This document shows, piece after piece, positions 9,579 through 19,260 of a DNA stretch of 64,000 nucleotides. Made by a program: the position numbers and the translations under genes. Within the stretch, counting starts at the first letter, position 1; each line of letters begins with the position of its first letter. The notes beneath the pieces were generated by a model. It searched no databases and was not told the origin of the DNA. It was given only the letters and a program-made list of their open reading frames with translations. Source of the stretch: Azolla caroliniana (taxonomy: Eukaryota; Polypodiophyta); contig JBHGNT010000014.1 in NCBI GenBank assembly GCA_043228905.1, positions 13,206,001 to 13,270,000 of the forward strand. The letters are read 5' to 3'.

Positions 9579-10196
9579 TGTTGGGATTATGGTCCCTTTC
9601 GGATGGGATGGTCGGATGTCCGAAGGTGAATGCCGACAAGCCCGGTTTCGGTTTCGGAACCGGATGATGAAGACCCCGGTTTCGGTACCGGATGACGAAT
9701 GTACCCGGAGAGAGATCCGGATGCGGGGACATATCTGCGAATATGTTTGCCAAGGGCCCTTGAGGCTATAGTTGTAAATAGCCCTAAAAGTCATATGTGT
9801 ATAAATATGACTTAGGGCAAACAGTTTTGTCGTTGCTATTCATTTTTCTGTTTTTCCACTCTAGAGGAGTGAAGAGAGAGAGCAGCCGTGAGAGAGAGAT
9901 AGATCGCGCGAGAGAGAGAGAGGAAGAGGTCGACGCCTCTGTGTATTTCCACCGCCTGTGGCGAGGACAACGAGCTCAAGGTCGTCGCCTTGCAGCTCGC
10001 CATTGTATACTTCTCTTTGTATAGTGTTGGTTTGGAGTCTTGTACTCCCGTGGTTTTTCCCATCTAGGGTTTTCCACGTTAATCCTTGTGTTCGCGTTTT
10101 GTTTCTCCGTTTGGTTCCTATTTTCTGCTGCATTGATCCGCGATTACTCGGTTGTGGCCGAGTGGAGAAGGTGAATCGAAGTGTCGATTCTCCACA
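9579..10196 (+). repeat. Copia 5' LTR
   Basis: This 618-bp LTR starts TGTTGGG and ends CCACA. The two differences from the 3' LTR are near 9958 (cct versus cca) and near 9970 (caa versus cag). Short GA-rich tracts lie in the second half. Confidence 0.97.
9781..9818 (+). promoter_or_regulatory. Copia LTR TATA box within an imperfect palindrome
   Basis: TATAAAT at 9800-9806 sits in the loop of an inverted repeat with arms gccctaa-aa-gtcatat and atatgacttagggc. The same structure occurs at 14513-14550 in the 3' LTR. Transcription should start about 30 bp downstream. Confidence 0.7.
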
Positions 10197-10199
10197 AAC

Positions 10200-10211
10200 T
10201 GGTATCAGAGC
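10200..10211 (+). promoter_or_regulatory. Copia primer-binding site, initiator Met tRNA
   Basis: TGGTATCAGAGC, the classic plant initiator-tRNA-Met complement, lies three bases after the 5' LTR. Confidence 0.95.
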
Positions 10212-10226
10212 GAACTGCTGCAGAAA

Positions 10227-13200
10227 ATGGAAGGCGGCGGCAGCGGGCAGCCGGGGATGATGGTGCTGAATGCGCAGAATTACGCCGACTGGAAGATCAA
10301 TATGGAGGATCTTCTGATTGTTCGGGACCTGTACGAACCGATTGACAGGTCGGAAATACCGAAAGGGGTACTTGAGTCGGAGTGGAAGCTCCTGAACCGG
10401 AAAGCCGTAGCGACGATCCGACAATATGTCGATGTAAGCGTCCTACAACATGTGGCGAACGACACCAACGCATGTGAGATGTGGAAGAAGCTGTCGGGCC
10501 TCTACGAGAGGAAGAATGCGTTGAACCGGACCTCCCTGATGAGGAAGATAGTGAACCTCAAGTATCGGGACGGCGAGAGTATGGTGGAACACGTAAGCAC
10601 GTTCATGGGATTCGTGAATCAGCTTGCGGCGATCAAGTTCCCGTTGGAGGATGCAATGCAAGCCATCATCCTGATGTGTACATTGCCGGAAAGCTGGGAG
10701 AACTTGGTGGTGACTCTCAGCACCTCCTGCACAGAAGATAACTTGTCCTTGCAAACGGTAAAGACGAGTATTTTGAATGAAGAAGCGCGTCGGAGAGATA
10801 AAGAACCGGCCTCCGACCCGAAGGCGCTGCTTACCGAATCGGATCGGGGAAGACAATGGAACCGGAGTCCGCAAAGACGGGAGAAGTCGGGGACCCGGTC
10901 GCAGTCAAGAGGAAGGCCCACATGCTTCCACTGTGGGAAGCCGGGGCACTTCCGAAAGAATTGTCGGCATTACCGAAAAGACAACGGAGCCGACGACACC
11001 GATTCGAAGAAGTCACCGGAGAGAAACGGTGCATACCGGGGAGCCACGGACCGGAGAGGTTCGGATTGGCGAGGGCAGGACAGGAAAGGAACGACGGCAC
11101 TCGCGGCAAGTGAGGAAGAAATCATGGTCATCACCGAAGAAGGTGAACTAAACATTGCTGGCGATGAGACGACCTGGGTGGTCGATTCCGGAGCATCGTT
11201 CCACCTGACCCCGGAGAGAAGATACTTCTCATCCTACACAGCCGGTGAGCATGGCTGTGTTCGAATGGGAAATGAAGGTACGTGCCGGATTGCCGGCATA
11301 GGAGACGTGTGGTTGACAACCCCGACCGGATGCAAAATGCTGCTGAAGGATGTCCGACACGTTCCGGAGGTTCGATTGAACCTGATTTCGGCCGGGAGGC
11401 TAGACGATGAAGGCTACACAGGTAGCATCCGGAATGGCGTGATGAAGTTCAGCAAGGGGAGCCTGATAGTGGCTCGGGCCCGTAAAGACAACACACTGTA
11501 CCTTATGAATGCCCGGTTATGTCCGGAAGAGCTGAATGTGGCAGCCGACACTACCGGTGAGCTGTGGCACAAAAGACTGTGTCACATGAGTGAGAAGGGG
11601 ATGAAGAGGCTTGCAGAAGACAACCTTATTCCAGTGAAGCATGTGCACCTGGAGAAGTGCACCGATTGCCTGGCCGGTAAGCAGAACCGAACCTCCTTCC
11701 ACTCAAGGCCACCGACGAGACGTAGAGCACCATTGGAGTTGGTGCACACCGATGTGTGTCAGGTAGAAACGAAGTCACATGGCGGAGCCCAGTACTTCGT
11801 AACATTCATAGACGATCATAGCCGAAGACTGTGGACGGCACCGATGAAGACAAAGGACCAAGTGTTGTCCGTCTTCAAAGAACTCCACGCGAGAGTGGAA
11901 AGAGAATCCGGCAAGAAGCTGAAAGCGATACCAGCGGATAACGGAGGGGAATACCGGGGACAGTTCCAGGAGTACTGTCGCTCGAAGGGAATCCGGCTCG
12001 AGATTACTGTGCCGAAGACGCCGGAACTGAACGGGCTGGCCGAGAGGATGAACTGGACCATAATGGAGAGGGTCCGGAGCATGCTGGCACATGCGAAATT
12101 ACCCAAGGGGTTTTGGGCTGAGGCAATGTCGACGGCGACATATGTGATAAACCGATCACCCTCAGTACCTTTGGACGGAGACACGCCGCAGAGAGTGTGG
12201 ACCGGTAGGGAAGTATCCTACCGGCATCTGAAGGTGTTCGGGTGTCTCGCATACGTGCATGTGGCAAAGGACCGGAGAGGAAACCTAGATCCAAAGACCC
12301 GGCCATGCATATTCCTCGGCTACGGCGACGACGAGTTCGGCTACCGAGTATGGGACCCGGTCGACAAGAAGATATTCAGGAGTCGAGACATCATCTTCAT
12401 GGAGAACAAGACACTCGCCGACTGGGAGTCGGAGAAGAAGATGAAGAGCTCCAAGTCGATCGGTGAGGATCAACTCTACGAGGAGCAGTCCCGACCGGCA
12501 AGGGACCGGTTAGCACTCGAGGATCCGGCCGAAGACGGTGAAGAAACAGAACCGGCCGAAGAAGATGAAAATGATACCGGAACCGGCCCCGATCCCGAAA
12601 TGGATTCGGATGAAGAAGAATCGGAAGAACCGGTTACCGAAGCTCCAGAACGGAGATATCCTCTAAGAGAGAGAAGGGCCCCCCGGAGATTTCCGGAACC
12701 AGAGCACCTGTTGCTAACCGACGAGGGGGAGCCGGAGAACTTTGAAGAGGCAAAGCATGACACCCAGAGCCGCAGGTGGTTGAGTGCCATGCAGGACGAG
12801 ATGGATTCCCTGCATGAGAACCACACATATGAACTTGTGGAGCTGCCGAAAGGAAAACGGGCACTCCGTAACAAGTGGGTGTTCAAGCTGAAACCGGGAG
12901 ATGCCGGAAACCCCCCGAGATACAAAGCCAGGATCGTGGTGAAGGGGTTTCAGCAGAAGAAGGGCGTCGACTTCGACGAGATATTTGCCCCGGTAGTGAA
13001 GATGACCTCCATCCGGACGGTGCTGAGCATAGCGGCAAGCATGGACCTCGAGGTAGAACAGATGGACGTGAAGACGGCATTCCTTCACGGTGACCTCGAT
13101 GAAGAGATCTACATGCAGCAACCGGAAGGATTCGAGAAGAAAGGGAAGGAGCACCTGGTATGCCGGTTGAAGAAGAGCCTTTACGGACTGAAGCAGGCCC

Positions 13201-14300
13201 CCCGGCAATGGTACCGGAAGTTCGACTCCTTCATGAACGACGAAGGGTATCTCAAAACGCAGTCCGACCACTGCGTGTTTGTGAAGAAGTTCGAAGGAGG
13301 AGACTTTCTAATACTCCTCCTGTACGTGGACGACATGTTGATTGTCGGACGGGACCAGGTCAAGATACGGATGCTGAAGAAGGCTCTTCACCGAACCTTC
13401 TCAATGAAGGACCTGGGTTCGGCGAGACAAATACTAGGGATGCACATCATCCGGGACCGGAAGAAGAAGCTGTTGTGGTTGTCACAGGAGAAGTACGTGA
13501 CGAAGGTGCTTCACCGGTTCAACATGTCGAAAGCAAGACCGGTCGGATCGACCCTCCCGGCAAACTGCAAGCTGTCCAGCAAGCAAAGTCCCAAGACAAA
13601 GGCTGAAAAGGAGGATATGATGAAAGTGCCGTATGCCTCAGCCGTCGGGAGCTTGATGTACGCCATGGTGTGTACGAGACCGGACATCGGATATGCAGTC
13701 GGAGTGGTGAGCCGGTACATGAGCAATCCCGGCAAAGAGCATTGGAACGCGGCCAAGTGGATACTCCGATACCTGAAGGGCACGGCAAACGTGTGCCTCC
13801 GATTCGGCTCCGGTAAGCCCGAACTCGACGGCTTCACCGATTCGGATATGTCGGCTGATGCAGATACCAGCCGGTCCACATCAGGGTATGTGATGACGTA
13901 TGCAGGTGGAGCTGTTTCATGGCAGTCGAGGCTGCAGAAGACGGTTGCGTTGTCAACCACGGAGGCGGAGTACATGGCGGCTGTTGAAGCCGGCAAGGAA
14001 ATGATATGGATGAAGGACTTCATTAGAGAGCTCGGTATCCGACCGGAGGAGTACCGACTCTACTGCGACAGTCAGAGCGCAATCCACCTTGCGAAGAACG
14101 CGGCCTATCACTCCCGGACGAAGCACATCCAGCGAAGATATCACTGGATCCGGGAAAGGATAGAAGACAAGGAGTTCGTGCTGACGAAGATCCACACGGA
14201 CGAGAACGGGTCGCATATGCTGACCAAGGTGCTTACACCTGACAAGCTGGAAGCATGCCGGAAGAGGATAGGATTGGAGAGACATCCCATACCGAAGTGA
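10227..14300 (+). CDS. Copia Gag-Pol polyprotein
   Basis: This intact frame encodes 1,357 residues. The first ATG after the primer site gives MEGGGSGQPG; an upstream in-frame ATG at 10152 lies in the LTR and is unlikely to be used. Domains in order are: Copia gag (about residues 15-200), zinc knuckle CFHCGKPGHFRKNC (233-246), aspartic protease with DSGA (320), integrase with an HHCC module from about 447, first catalytic Asp at about 509 and a PADNGGEY segment, RT with YVDD (1033-1036), and RNase H with TDSDMSAD (about 1205) and STTEAEYMA. Domain order PR-INT-RT-RH defines Ty1/Copia. No stop or frameshift is seen, and all catalytic motifs I could check are present. The AERMNWTI segment has W where R is common, which could affect integrase. 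Codons are GC-rich compared with the host genes. Confidence 0.96.
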   Translation: MEGGGSGQPGMMVLNAQNYADWKINMEDLLIVRDLYEPIDRSEIPKGVLESEWKLLNRKAVATIRQYVDVSVLQHVANDTNACEMWKKLSGLYERKNALNRTSLMRKIVNLKYRDGESMVEHVSTFMGFVNQLAAIKFPLEDAMQAIILMCTLPESWENLVVTLSTSCTEDNLSLQTVKTSILNEEARRRDKEPASDPKALLTESDRGRQWNRSPQRREKSGTRSQSRGRPTCFHCGKPGHFRKNCRHYRKDNGADDTDSKKSPERNGAYRGATDRRGSDWRGQDRKGTTALAASEEEIMVITEEGELNIAGDETTWVVDSGASFHLTPERRYFSSYTAGEHGCVRMGNEGTCRIAGIGDVWLTTPTGCKMLLKDVRHVPEVRLNLISAGRLDDEGYTGSIRNGVMKFSKGSLIVARARKDNTLYLMNARLCPEELNVAADTTGELWHKRLCHMSEKGMKRLAEDNLIPVKHVHLEKCTDCLAGKQNRTSFHSRPPTRRRAPLELVHTDVCQVETKSHGGAQYFVTFIDDHSRRLWTAPMKTKDQVLSVFKELHARVERESGKKLKAIPADNGGEYRGQFQEYCRSKGIRLEITVPKTPELNGLAERMNWTIMERVRSMLAHAKLPKGFWAEAMSTATYVINRSPSVPLDGDTPQRVWTGREVSYRHLKVFGCLAYVHVAKDRRGNLDPKTRPCIFLGYGDDEFGYRVWDPVDKKIFRSRDIIFMENKTLADWESEKKMKSSKSIGEDQLYEEQSRPARDRLALEDPAEDGEETEPAEEDENDTGTGPDPEMDSDEEESEEPVTEAPERRYPLRERRAPRRFPEPEHLLLTDEGEPENFEEAKHDTQSRRWLSAMQDEMDSLHENHTYELVELPKGKRALRNKWVFKLKPGDAGNPPRYKARIVVKGFQQKKGVDFDEIFAPVVKMTSIRTVLSIAASMDLEVEQMDVKTAFLHGDLDEEIYMQQPEGFEKKGKEHLVCRLKKSLYGLKQAPRQWYRKFDSFMNDEGYLKTQSDHCVFVKKFEGGDFLILLLYVDDMLIVGRDQVKIRMLKKALHRTFSMKDLGSARQILGMHIIRDRKKKLLWLSQEKYVTKVLHRFNMSKARPVGSTLPANCKLSSKQSPKTKAEKEDMMKVPYASAVGSLMYAMVCTRPDIGYAVGVVSRYMSNPGKEHWNAAKWILRYLKGTANVCLRFGSGKPELDGFTDSDMSADADTSRSTSGYVMTYAGGAVSWQSRLQKTVALSTTEAEYMAAVEAGKEMIWMKDFIRELGIRPEEYRLYCDSQSAIHLAKNAAYHSRTKHIQRRYHWIRERIEDKEFVLTKIHTDENGSHMLTKVLTPDKLEACRKRIGLERHPIPK

Positions 14301-14310
14301 AGGGGGAGTT
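14297..14310 (+). promoter_or_regulatory. Copia polypurine tract
   Basis: TGAAGGGGGAGTT lies immediately before the 3' LTR. It overlaps the stop codon of the polyprotein. Confidence 0.9.
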
Positions 14311-14928
14311 TGTTGGGATTATGGTCCCTTTCGGATGGGATGGTCGGATGTCCGAAGGTGAATGCCGACAAGCCCGGTTTCGGTTTCGGAACCGGATGAT
14401 GAAGACCCCGGTTTCGGTACCGGATGACGAATGTACCCGGAGAGAGATCCGGATGCGGGGACATATCTGCGAATATGTTTGCCAAGGGCCCTTGAGGCTA
14501 TAGTTGTAAATAGCCCTAAAAGTCATATGTGTATAAATATGACTTAGGGCAAACAGTTTTGTCGTTGCTATTCATTTTTCTGTTTTTCCACTCTAGAGGA
14601 GTGAAGAGAGAGAGCAGCCGTGAGAGAGAGATAGATCGCGCGAGAGAGAGAGAGGAAGAGGTCGACGCCTCTGTGTATTTCCACCGCCAGTGGCGAGGAC
14701 AGCGAGCTCAAGGTCGTCGCCTTGCAGCTCGCCATTGTATACTTCTCTTTGTATAGTGTTGGTTTGGAGTCTTGTACTCCCGTGGTTTTTCCCATCTAGG
14801 GTTTTCCACGTTAATCCTTGTGTTCGCGTTTTGTTTCTCCGTTTGGTTCCTATTTTCTGCTGCATTGATCCGCGATTACTCGGTTGTGGCCGAGTGGAGA
14901 AGGTGAATCGAAGTGTCGATTCTCCACA
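14311..14928 (+). repeat. Copia 3' LTR
   Basis: This LTR is 618 bp and nearly identical to 9579-10196. It is followed by the second TSD copy cttta (14929-14933), after which Gypsy-2 resumes. Confidence 0.97.
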
Positions 14929-14933
14929 CTTTA

Positions 14934-17047
14934 GTGGATGCGTGGATAGAGTTGTTATAGGCAAATTCGGCGAAGTGGAGAATATCTGCCCAGTCGTCCT
15001 GATGATAGCTGAGAAAGCACCGCAGATACTGCTCCAACGTTTGATTTGTTCGTTCAGCTTGGCCGTTAGTTTGTGGGTGGTAGCCGGAAGAGAGGTTACA
15101 AGTGACCTTGAGCATGTTAAAAAGGTGCTTCCAGAATTTTGACACGAACTGGGGTCCACGGTCGCTGATGATACTATCGGGGAGTCCATGATGCCGACAT
15201 ACTTCACGCATGACAATTTCGGCAGTGTCTTCACTGGAGATCTCCTTAGTACATGGCAAGAAATGAGCCATCTTCGTATATCGATCGACCACCGTTAGAA
15301 TCGCATTGAACCCCTTAGAGACTGGAAGATCTGTGATGAAGTCTAGAGCAATGGATTGCCACGGCTTGCTTGGAATTGATAATGGTTCTAATAAACCATA
15401 TGGATGATGCCTTGGCATTTTCGCTCTGCAACATGTATCACAAGTCCGAACAAAATCCTCGACAAATTGTCGCATACAGGGCCACCAGAATGATCGTTGT
15501 ACTAAATGTAATGTTTTAGTACTACCAAAATGCCCAGCTGTATATGTGTCATGACAGTTTTGTACTACTCGAAGGCGGCAAGAACCATTAGGAACATACA
15601 AAAGTTCTTTAAAGAAGAGTAATCCATCATGGTATTTGAATTGCCGATAGTCCGTACCTGGTGGTTGCGACTGTGAACACGACGCTCGAGAGGGATCAAT
15701 TTGTGCTAGTATAGCTTGGGCGAACGCATCTGTCTTCAAGTCTTCACGTATGGTATCGATAACGCGGGAATCCATAGGCATGTCAAAGATTTGTGTTGCT
15801 TGTAATCGTGCCGGTCCCAAGATGACTTGTTTTTGGTTATCGAAAGCTGGCTCGCCGGGACGGGGTGCTAGATACGAACGCCGTGATAATGCATCTGCCT
15901 TCCCTTGGTGCCTCCCCGGACGATATGTAATTTTGAAGTCGAAACGCGTGAGGAAGTGGGCCCACCGAGCTTGATGTCGATTCAACACACGAGCATCCTG
16001 AAAGTAGGCAAGATTCTTGTGGTCACTAAATACGGTGACTGGATGAGAGGATCCCTCCAGAAAATGCCTCCATTGCATAAAAGAATCCACTGTTGCCAAT
16101 AGCTCCTTATCATGGATTTCGTAGTTGATTTCGGCAGCATCAAACTTGCGTGAGTGAAAAGCCACAGGATGTAGCTTTTCATCATTCCCCTGTTGTGACA
16201 GAATGCTCCCCAATGCAAAATCCGATGCATCAGCTTCGATAATGAATGGTTTCTCCGGATCGACATGAGCTAGAATTGGAGCCGATGTAAATGCTTTTTT
16301 AAGACTCTCGAAAGCCATGTCCGTTTCTTCAGACCAGGTGAACGGTTGTCCCTTCCTGGTAAGTTGTGTGAGAGGTAGAACGATCTTTGAGTAATCCTGT
16401 ATGAACTTCCGGTAAAAATTGGCAAAGCCTAAGAAGCATTGCACATCCCGTACCGAACGCGGAGTCTGCCATTCTACCACCGTTCTGACCTTAGCTGGGT
16501 CCATGGAGATGCCTTCTAACGAAATGATGTAGCCGAGAAATTCCACTTGGTTGCACCCGAAACTACATTTTTCTAGCTTTGCATACAGACCATGTTCTCG
16601 AAGTCGTTTTAGTACTAATAGTACATGAGAATCATGTTCTTCTTGGGTCTTTGAATAAACCAATAGATCATCCAAATAGATGATCAAACAATCATCCAAT
16701 AGATCTCGGAATATATCATTAGCCATGTGCTGGAAGACTGTCGGCGCATTAGTGAGGCCGAACGGCATGACAGTATACTCGAAGTGCCCATATCTGGTGC
16801 GAAACGCGGTCTTCCATTCGTCTCCTGGTCGGATCCGTACGAGGTTATATGCTCCCCGTAAGTCGATCTTCGTGAAGAACCTGGCACCATTGATCCGTTC
16901 TAAAAGACTTGAGATAAGGGGAAGAGCATACCTATTCCTGATTGTAACCTTATTCAAGCCACGGTAATCTACAACGAGACGAAGCGATCCATCTTTTTTC
17001 TTGACGAAGAAAATGGGCGCACCGGCTGGAGATTTCGAATGCCGAAT
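14934..17047 (-). pseudogene. Gypsy-2 pol, RT to integrase (interrupted, truncated by gap)
   Basis: This is an open frame of about 700 codons with no internal stop. RT starts with [20 protein letters not shown] and carries the active site YLDD at 16667-16678. RNase H follows ([23 protein letters not shown]). The integrase zinc module is H-x-GHFGS...CDTCCRAK. The catalytic core shows DFITDLP, SDRGPQFVSKFW and GQAERTNQTLE. At its 3' end the frame reaches the Copia insertion inside FAYNNSIHASTKV, and it resumes at 9573. The 5' end runs into the N gap. It retains the 171 codons missing in Gypsy-1, so it serves as the reference for that deletion. Confidence 0.93.
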
Positions 17048-17147
17048 NNNNNNNNNNNNNNNNNNNNNNNNNNNNNNNNNNNNNNNNNNNNNNNNNNNNN
17101 NNNNNNNNNNNNNNNNNNNNNNNNNNNNNNNNNNNNNNNNNNNNNNN
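17048..17147. other. Assembly gap (100 N)
   Basis: Exactly 100 N bases occur here, the usual placeholder for a gap of unknown size. Gypsy-2 pol enters the gap but does not come out of it. Confidence 1.
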
Positions 17148-17849
17148 AACCCCATGATAATCCAATTTATCGAACCATAATTGGTCTTATTACTTGTTTA
17201 TTTATATCTAGCTCTTAAGTCGACATAAAATAGTAGTGAGCTTATTGGTAAGATTAGATCTTTCAAGAGAGGTAAGGAAGAGTTTGCAAGGTTAGCAATT
17301 CAATAGTCCTTTACAATTACCTCACCTGAATCAGCAGCAACATGGTATTGAATAATCTACGATCTCCAAAGAATAGTCAAGGTATACAATAGTCTGGACA
17401 CAAAGGCGTAACTCCACCAATACAAAGATGTATGATCACTATGAACACCTTGACCACACACATCATTTTGGAGTCATGGTTGGGAACTCTAAGACCATGA
17501 CTAGAAGTCATGAGTAAGTTCTTCATAAGATCTCAAGGCAAACCTTCTTTACCAAGGGATGGAAGGAAAGAGGTAAGAACGAGGATGTTGTAGGTATCAT
17601 AATAAGAACGAGTGTTGTAGGTATCATAATAAGAATGAGTAAAGGCTAACTGGGAGGAGTTTTTTTTACCATAAAACATATGCTCCATTGGTATTAATAA
17701 AAGGCCCGGAGGCAGTATACAAATAGTACATAATATTGTTTCATCTCAACAAATATATATTATCAAAAACAAGACCAAATATAAGCTTTGGCATTTATCA
17801 AGATACTGGTAATTATTTTTGTTAGGATAAGTGATGTTGGTAGAAATCA
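17148..17849. other. Unrecognised spacer right of the gap
   Basis: I see no coding similarity, LTR end or RNA gene. A short duplicated phrase (gtaggtatcataataagaa) occurs twice near 17590-17635. Nothing here continues Gypsy-2. Confidence 0.6.
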
Positions 17850-18540
17850 AGGACATGGCAAGGCAAAACTTGGAGTCGATTAGCGAGAAGGCGAGATGGT
17901 TGTTGTGGATGTAAGAAGCAATTTCTTATGAGCAATAAGGATGAGTGTAGATGGTGTGGGGGTTGAAGAAGCATATTATCATGAGTTGGTGAGGGAATTT
18001 TTACATTAATTTGTTTGCGGTCTATATGGCAGGATGCTTGATGGAAGGAAATCAAGGACATGGCAAGCCAAAACTTGGTGCCGATTAGCGAGAAGGCGAG
18101 ATGGTTGTTGTGGATGATGCTTGATGGAAGGAAATCAAGGACATGGCAAGCCAAAATTTGGTGCCGATTAGCGAGAAGGCAAGATGGTTGTTGTGGATGA
18201 TGCTTGATGGAATTTGGTGGCATGGCACGGAGTGAAAAAGATTTTAGGTTTCATCTTAGGGAGTGCAACAAACATGATAGTCTTCTAGTTGTTGTCATGT
18301 AGTTATTGTCTTTATAGAGTTTATTCATAATGAGAGGATGAGTGACGATGGTGTGGGGGTTGAAGCAAATATATGAGGGGATGAGGAAGCATTTTATAGT
18401 CACTTTGTTATTATGTATATAGGAATTTGGTGGTAATCGGCGAGATGGTTGATGTGGACTTAAGAAGCAAAATTGTTTTGAGGGATAAGGATGAGAGAAG
18501 ATGGTGTGGGGGGTGAAGCAGAATATTATGAGTAGGTATA
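17850..18540. repeat. Compound repeats, including an 83-bp tandem unit
   Basis: A unit beginning gatgcttgatgg at 18033 repeats at 18116 and starts again at 18199, an exact 83-bp period. An older diverged copy lies near 17845-17925. A second motif (agatggtgtgggggttgaag) recurs near 17950, 18345 and 18500. The ORFs across this stretch are products of the repeats. Confidence 0.85.
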
Positions 18541-18567
18541 GGAATGGAACGTATGGTAGTCTCTAAT

Positions 18568-19260
18568 GGTAGTCTTTGCCAGATTGCTACATGCATTGGA
18601 ATACTTTGTGCCCTGGTAATTGGGCTTCCAGTAGAAATTGTTCCTGGCTGTTGGAGGAATTGATTTTGGATATCCATCTTGCCTGCTACAGTGCTCTTAG
18701 TTGGGATGGAGTTCTGTTCTAAGAGCCTGAAATGGTCAATTGGAGCAACCATGTTTGTTTTGCAACAACTCTCTGGAATCAATGTTGTGTTTTATTTCTG
18801 TTTTATTTCTCCCCAACAATATTCAGAAATGCTGGAATCAGTTCTGTTTTGTTCACAAGTGTTTATGTTGGGATTGTAGATCCAGACCTAACATATATGA
18901 TTGGGAAGACAAAGGACATGGAATATCATGTGAAAGACAAGTTTTCTGAGGAGGTGTTATTATGTGGCTCATTTGGTGACATTGTCGCCTCCTCTCCTTC
19001 AAAGATGTTGGTCTTTGTGTGATTGAACCATTGAAAAAGCTGGATATTCATAGATGTTGTTTATATGTGGGGTATGGTCTTCAGTACATGTGAAACAAAA
19101 GGCGAACATGAAGTTTTCAAACTACCAGCCAGGGTGGACAACTAGTGCTCTTAGTTGGGATGGAGTTTTGTTCTAAGAGCGCAAAATGGTCAATTGGAGC
19201 AGCCATGTTTGTTTTGCAATAGCTCTCTGGAATCAATGTTGTGTTTTATTCCCGCCACCG
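18568..19260 (+). pseudogene. Plastidic glucose transporter (pGlcT-like) pseudogene, two partial copies
   Basis: Conceptual fragments match the MFS sugar transporter of the plastid inner envelope. They are SLCQIATCIGILCALVIGLP, ILPATVLLVGMEFCSKSLKW, ATMFVLQQLSGINVVFYF, and SPTIFRNAGISSVLFTSVYV followed by a decayed DK-x-x-EEVLLCGSF segment. They appear in correct order but in different frames, with a stop (WRN then TGA) and with expected residues missing between SLKW and ATMF. A second shorter copy at about 19140-19250 repeats the LLVGMEF...SGINVVFY part with a TAG inside. Exons seem fused without introns in places, so a processed or decayed origin is possible. The family call rests on remembered conserved segments. 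Confidence 0.65.

Larger units (their letters stand above)
9579..14928 (+). mobile_element. Complete, young Ty1/Copia retrotransposon
   Basis: The element has 618-bp LTRs differing at only two positions that I can find, TG...CA ends, a 5-bp TSD, an initiator-Met tRNA primer site, a polypurine tract and one uninterrupted gag-pol frame. It is inserted in pol of Gypsy-2 in the opposite orientation. Its coding region is markedly GC-richer than the surrounding DNA. All parts needed for movement appear to be present. Confidence 0.97.
8461..17047 (-). mobile_element. Gypsy-2: second copy of the same chromovirus family, split by Copia and cut by a gap
   Basis: The 3' LTR (8461-8898), polypurine tract and chromodomain end of pol lie left of the Copia insertion. 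The rest of pol continues to the right of it in the same frame up to the N gap at 17048. Gag, primer site and 5' LTR would occupy roughly 2.4 kb by comparison with Gypsy-1, and are not present after the gap. The visible coding parts carry no stop or frameshift, so this copy was probably competent when Copia landed in it. Confidence 0.92.

Noticed and set aside
10152-10226. Upstream in-frame ATG extending the Copia polyprotein into the LTR
   Set aside because: It lies before the LTR end and the primer site; the ATG at 10227 follows the primer site and gives the usual gag start.
17850-18540. CRISPR-like array
   Set aside because: The repeats are contiguous tandem copies without unique spacers, and the genome is a plant.
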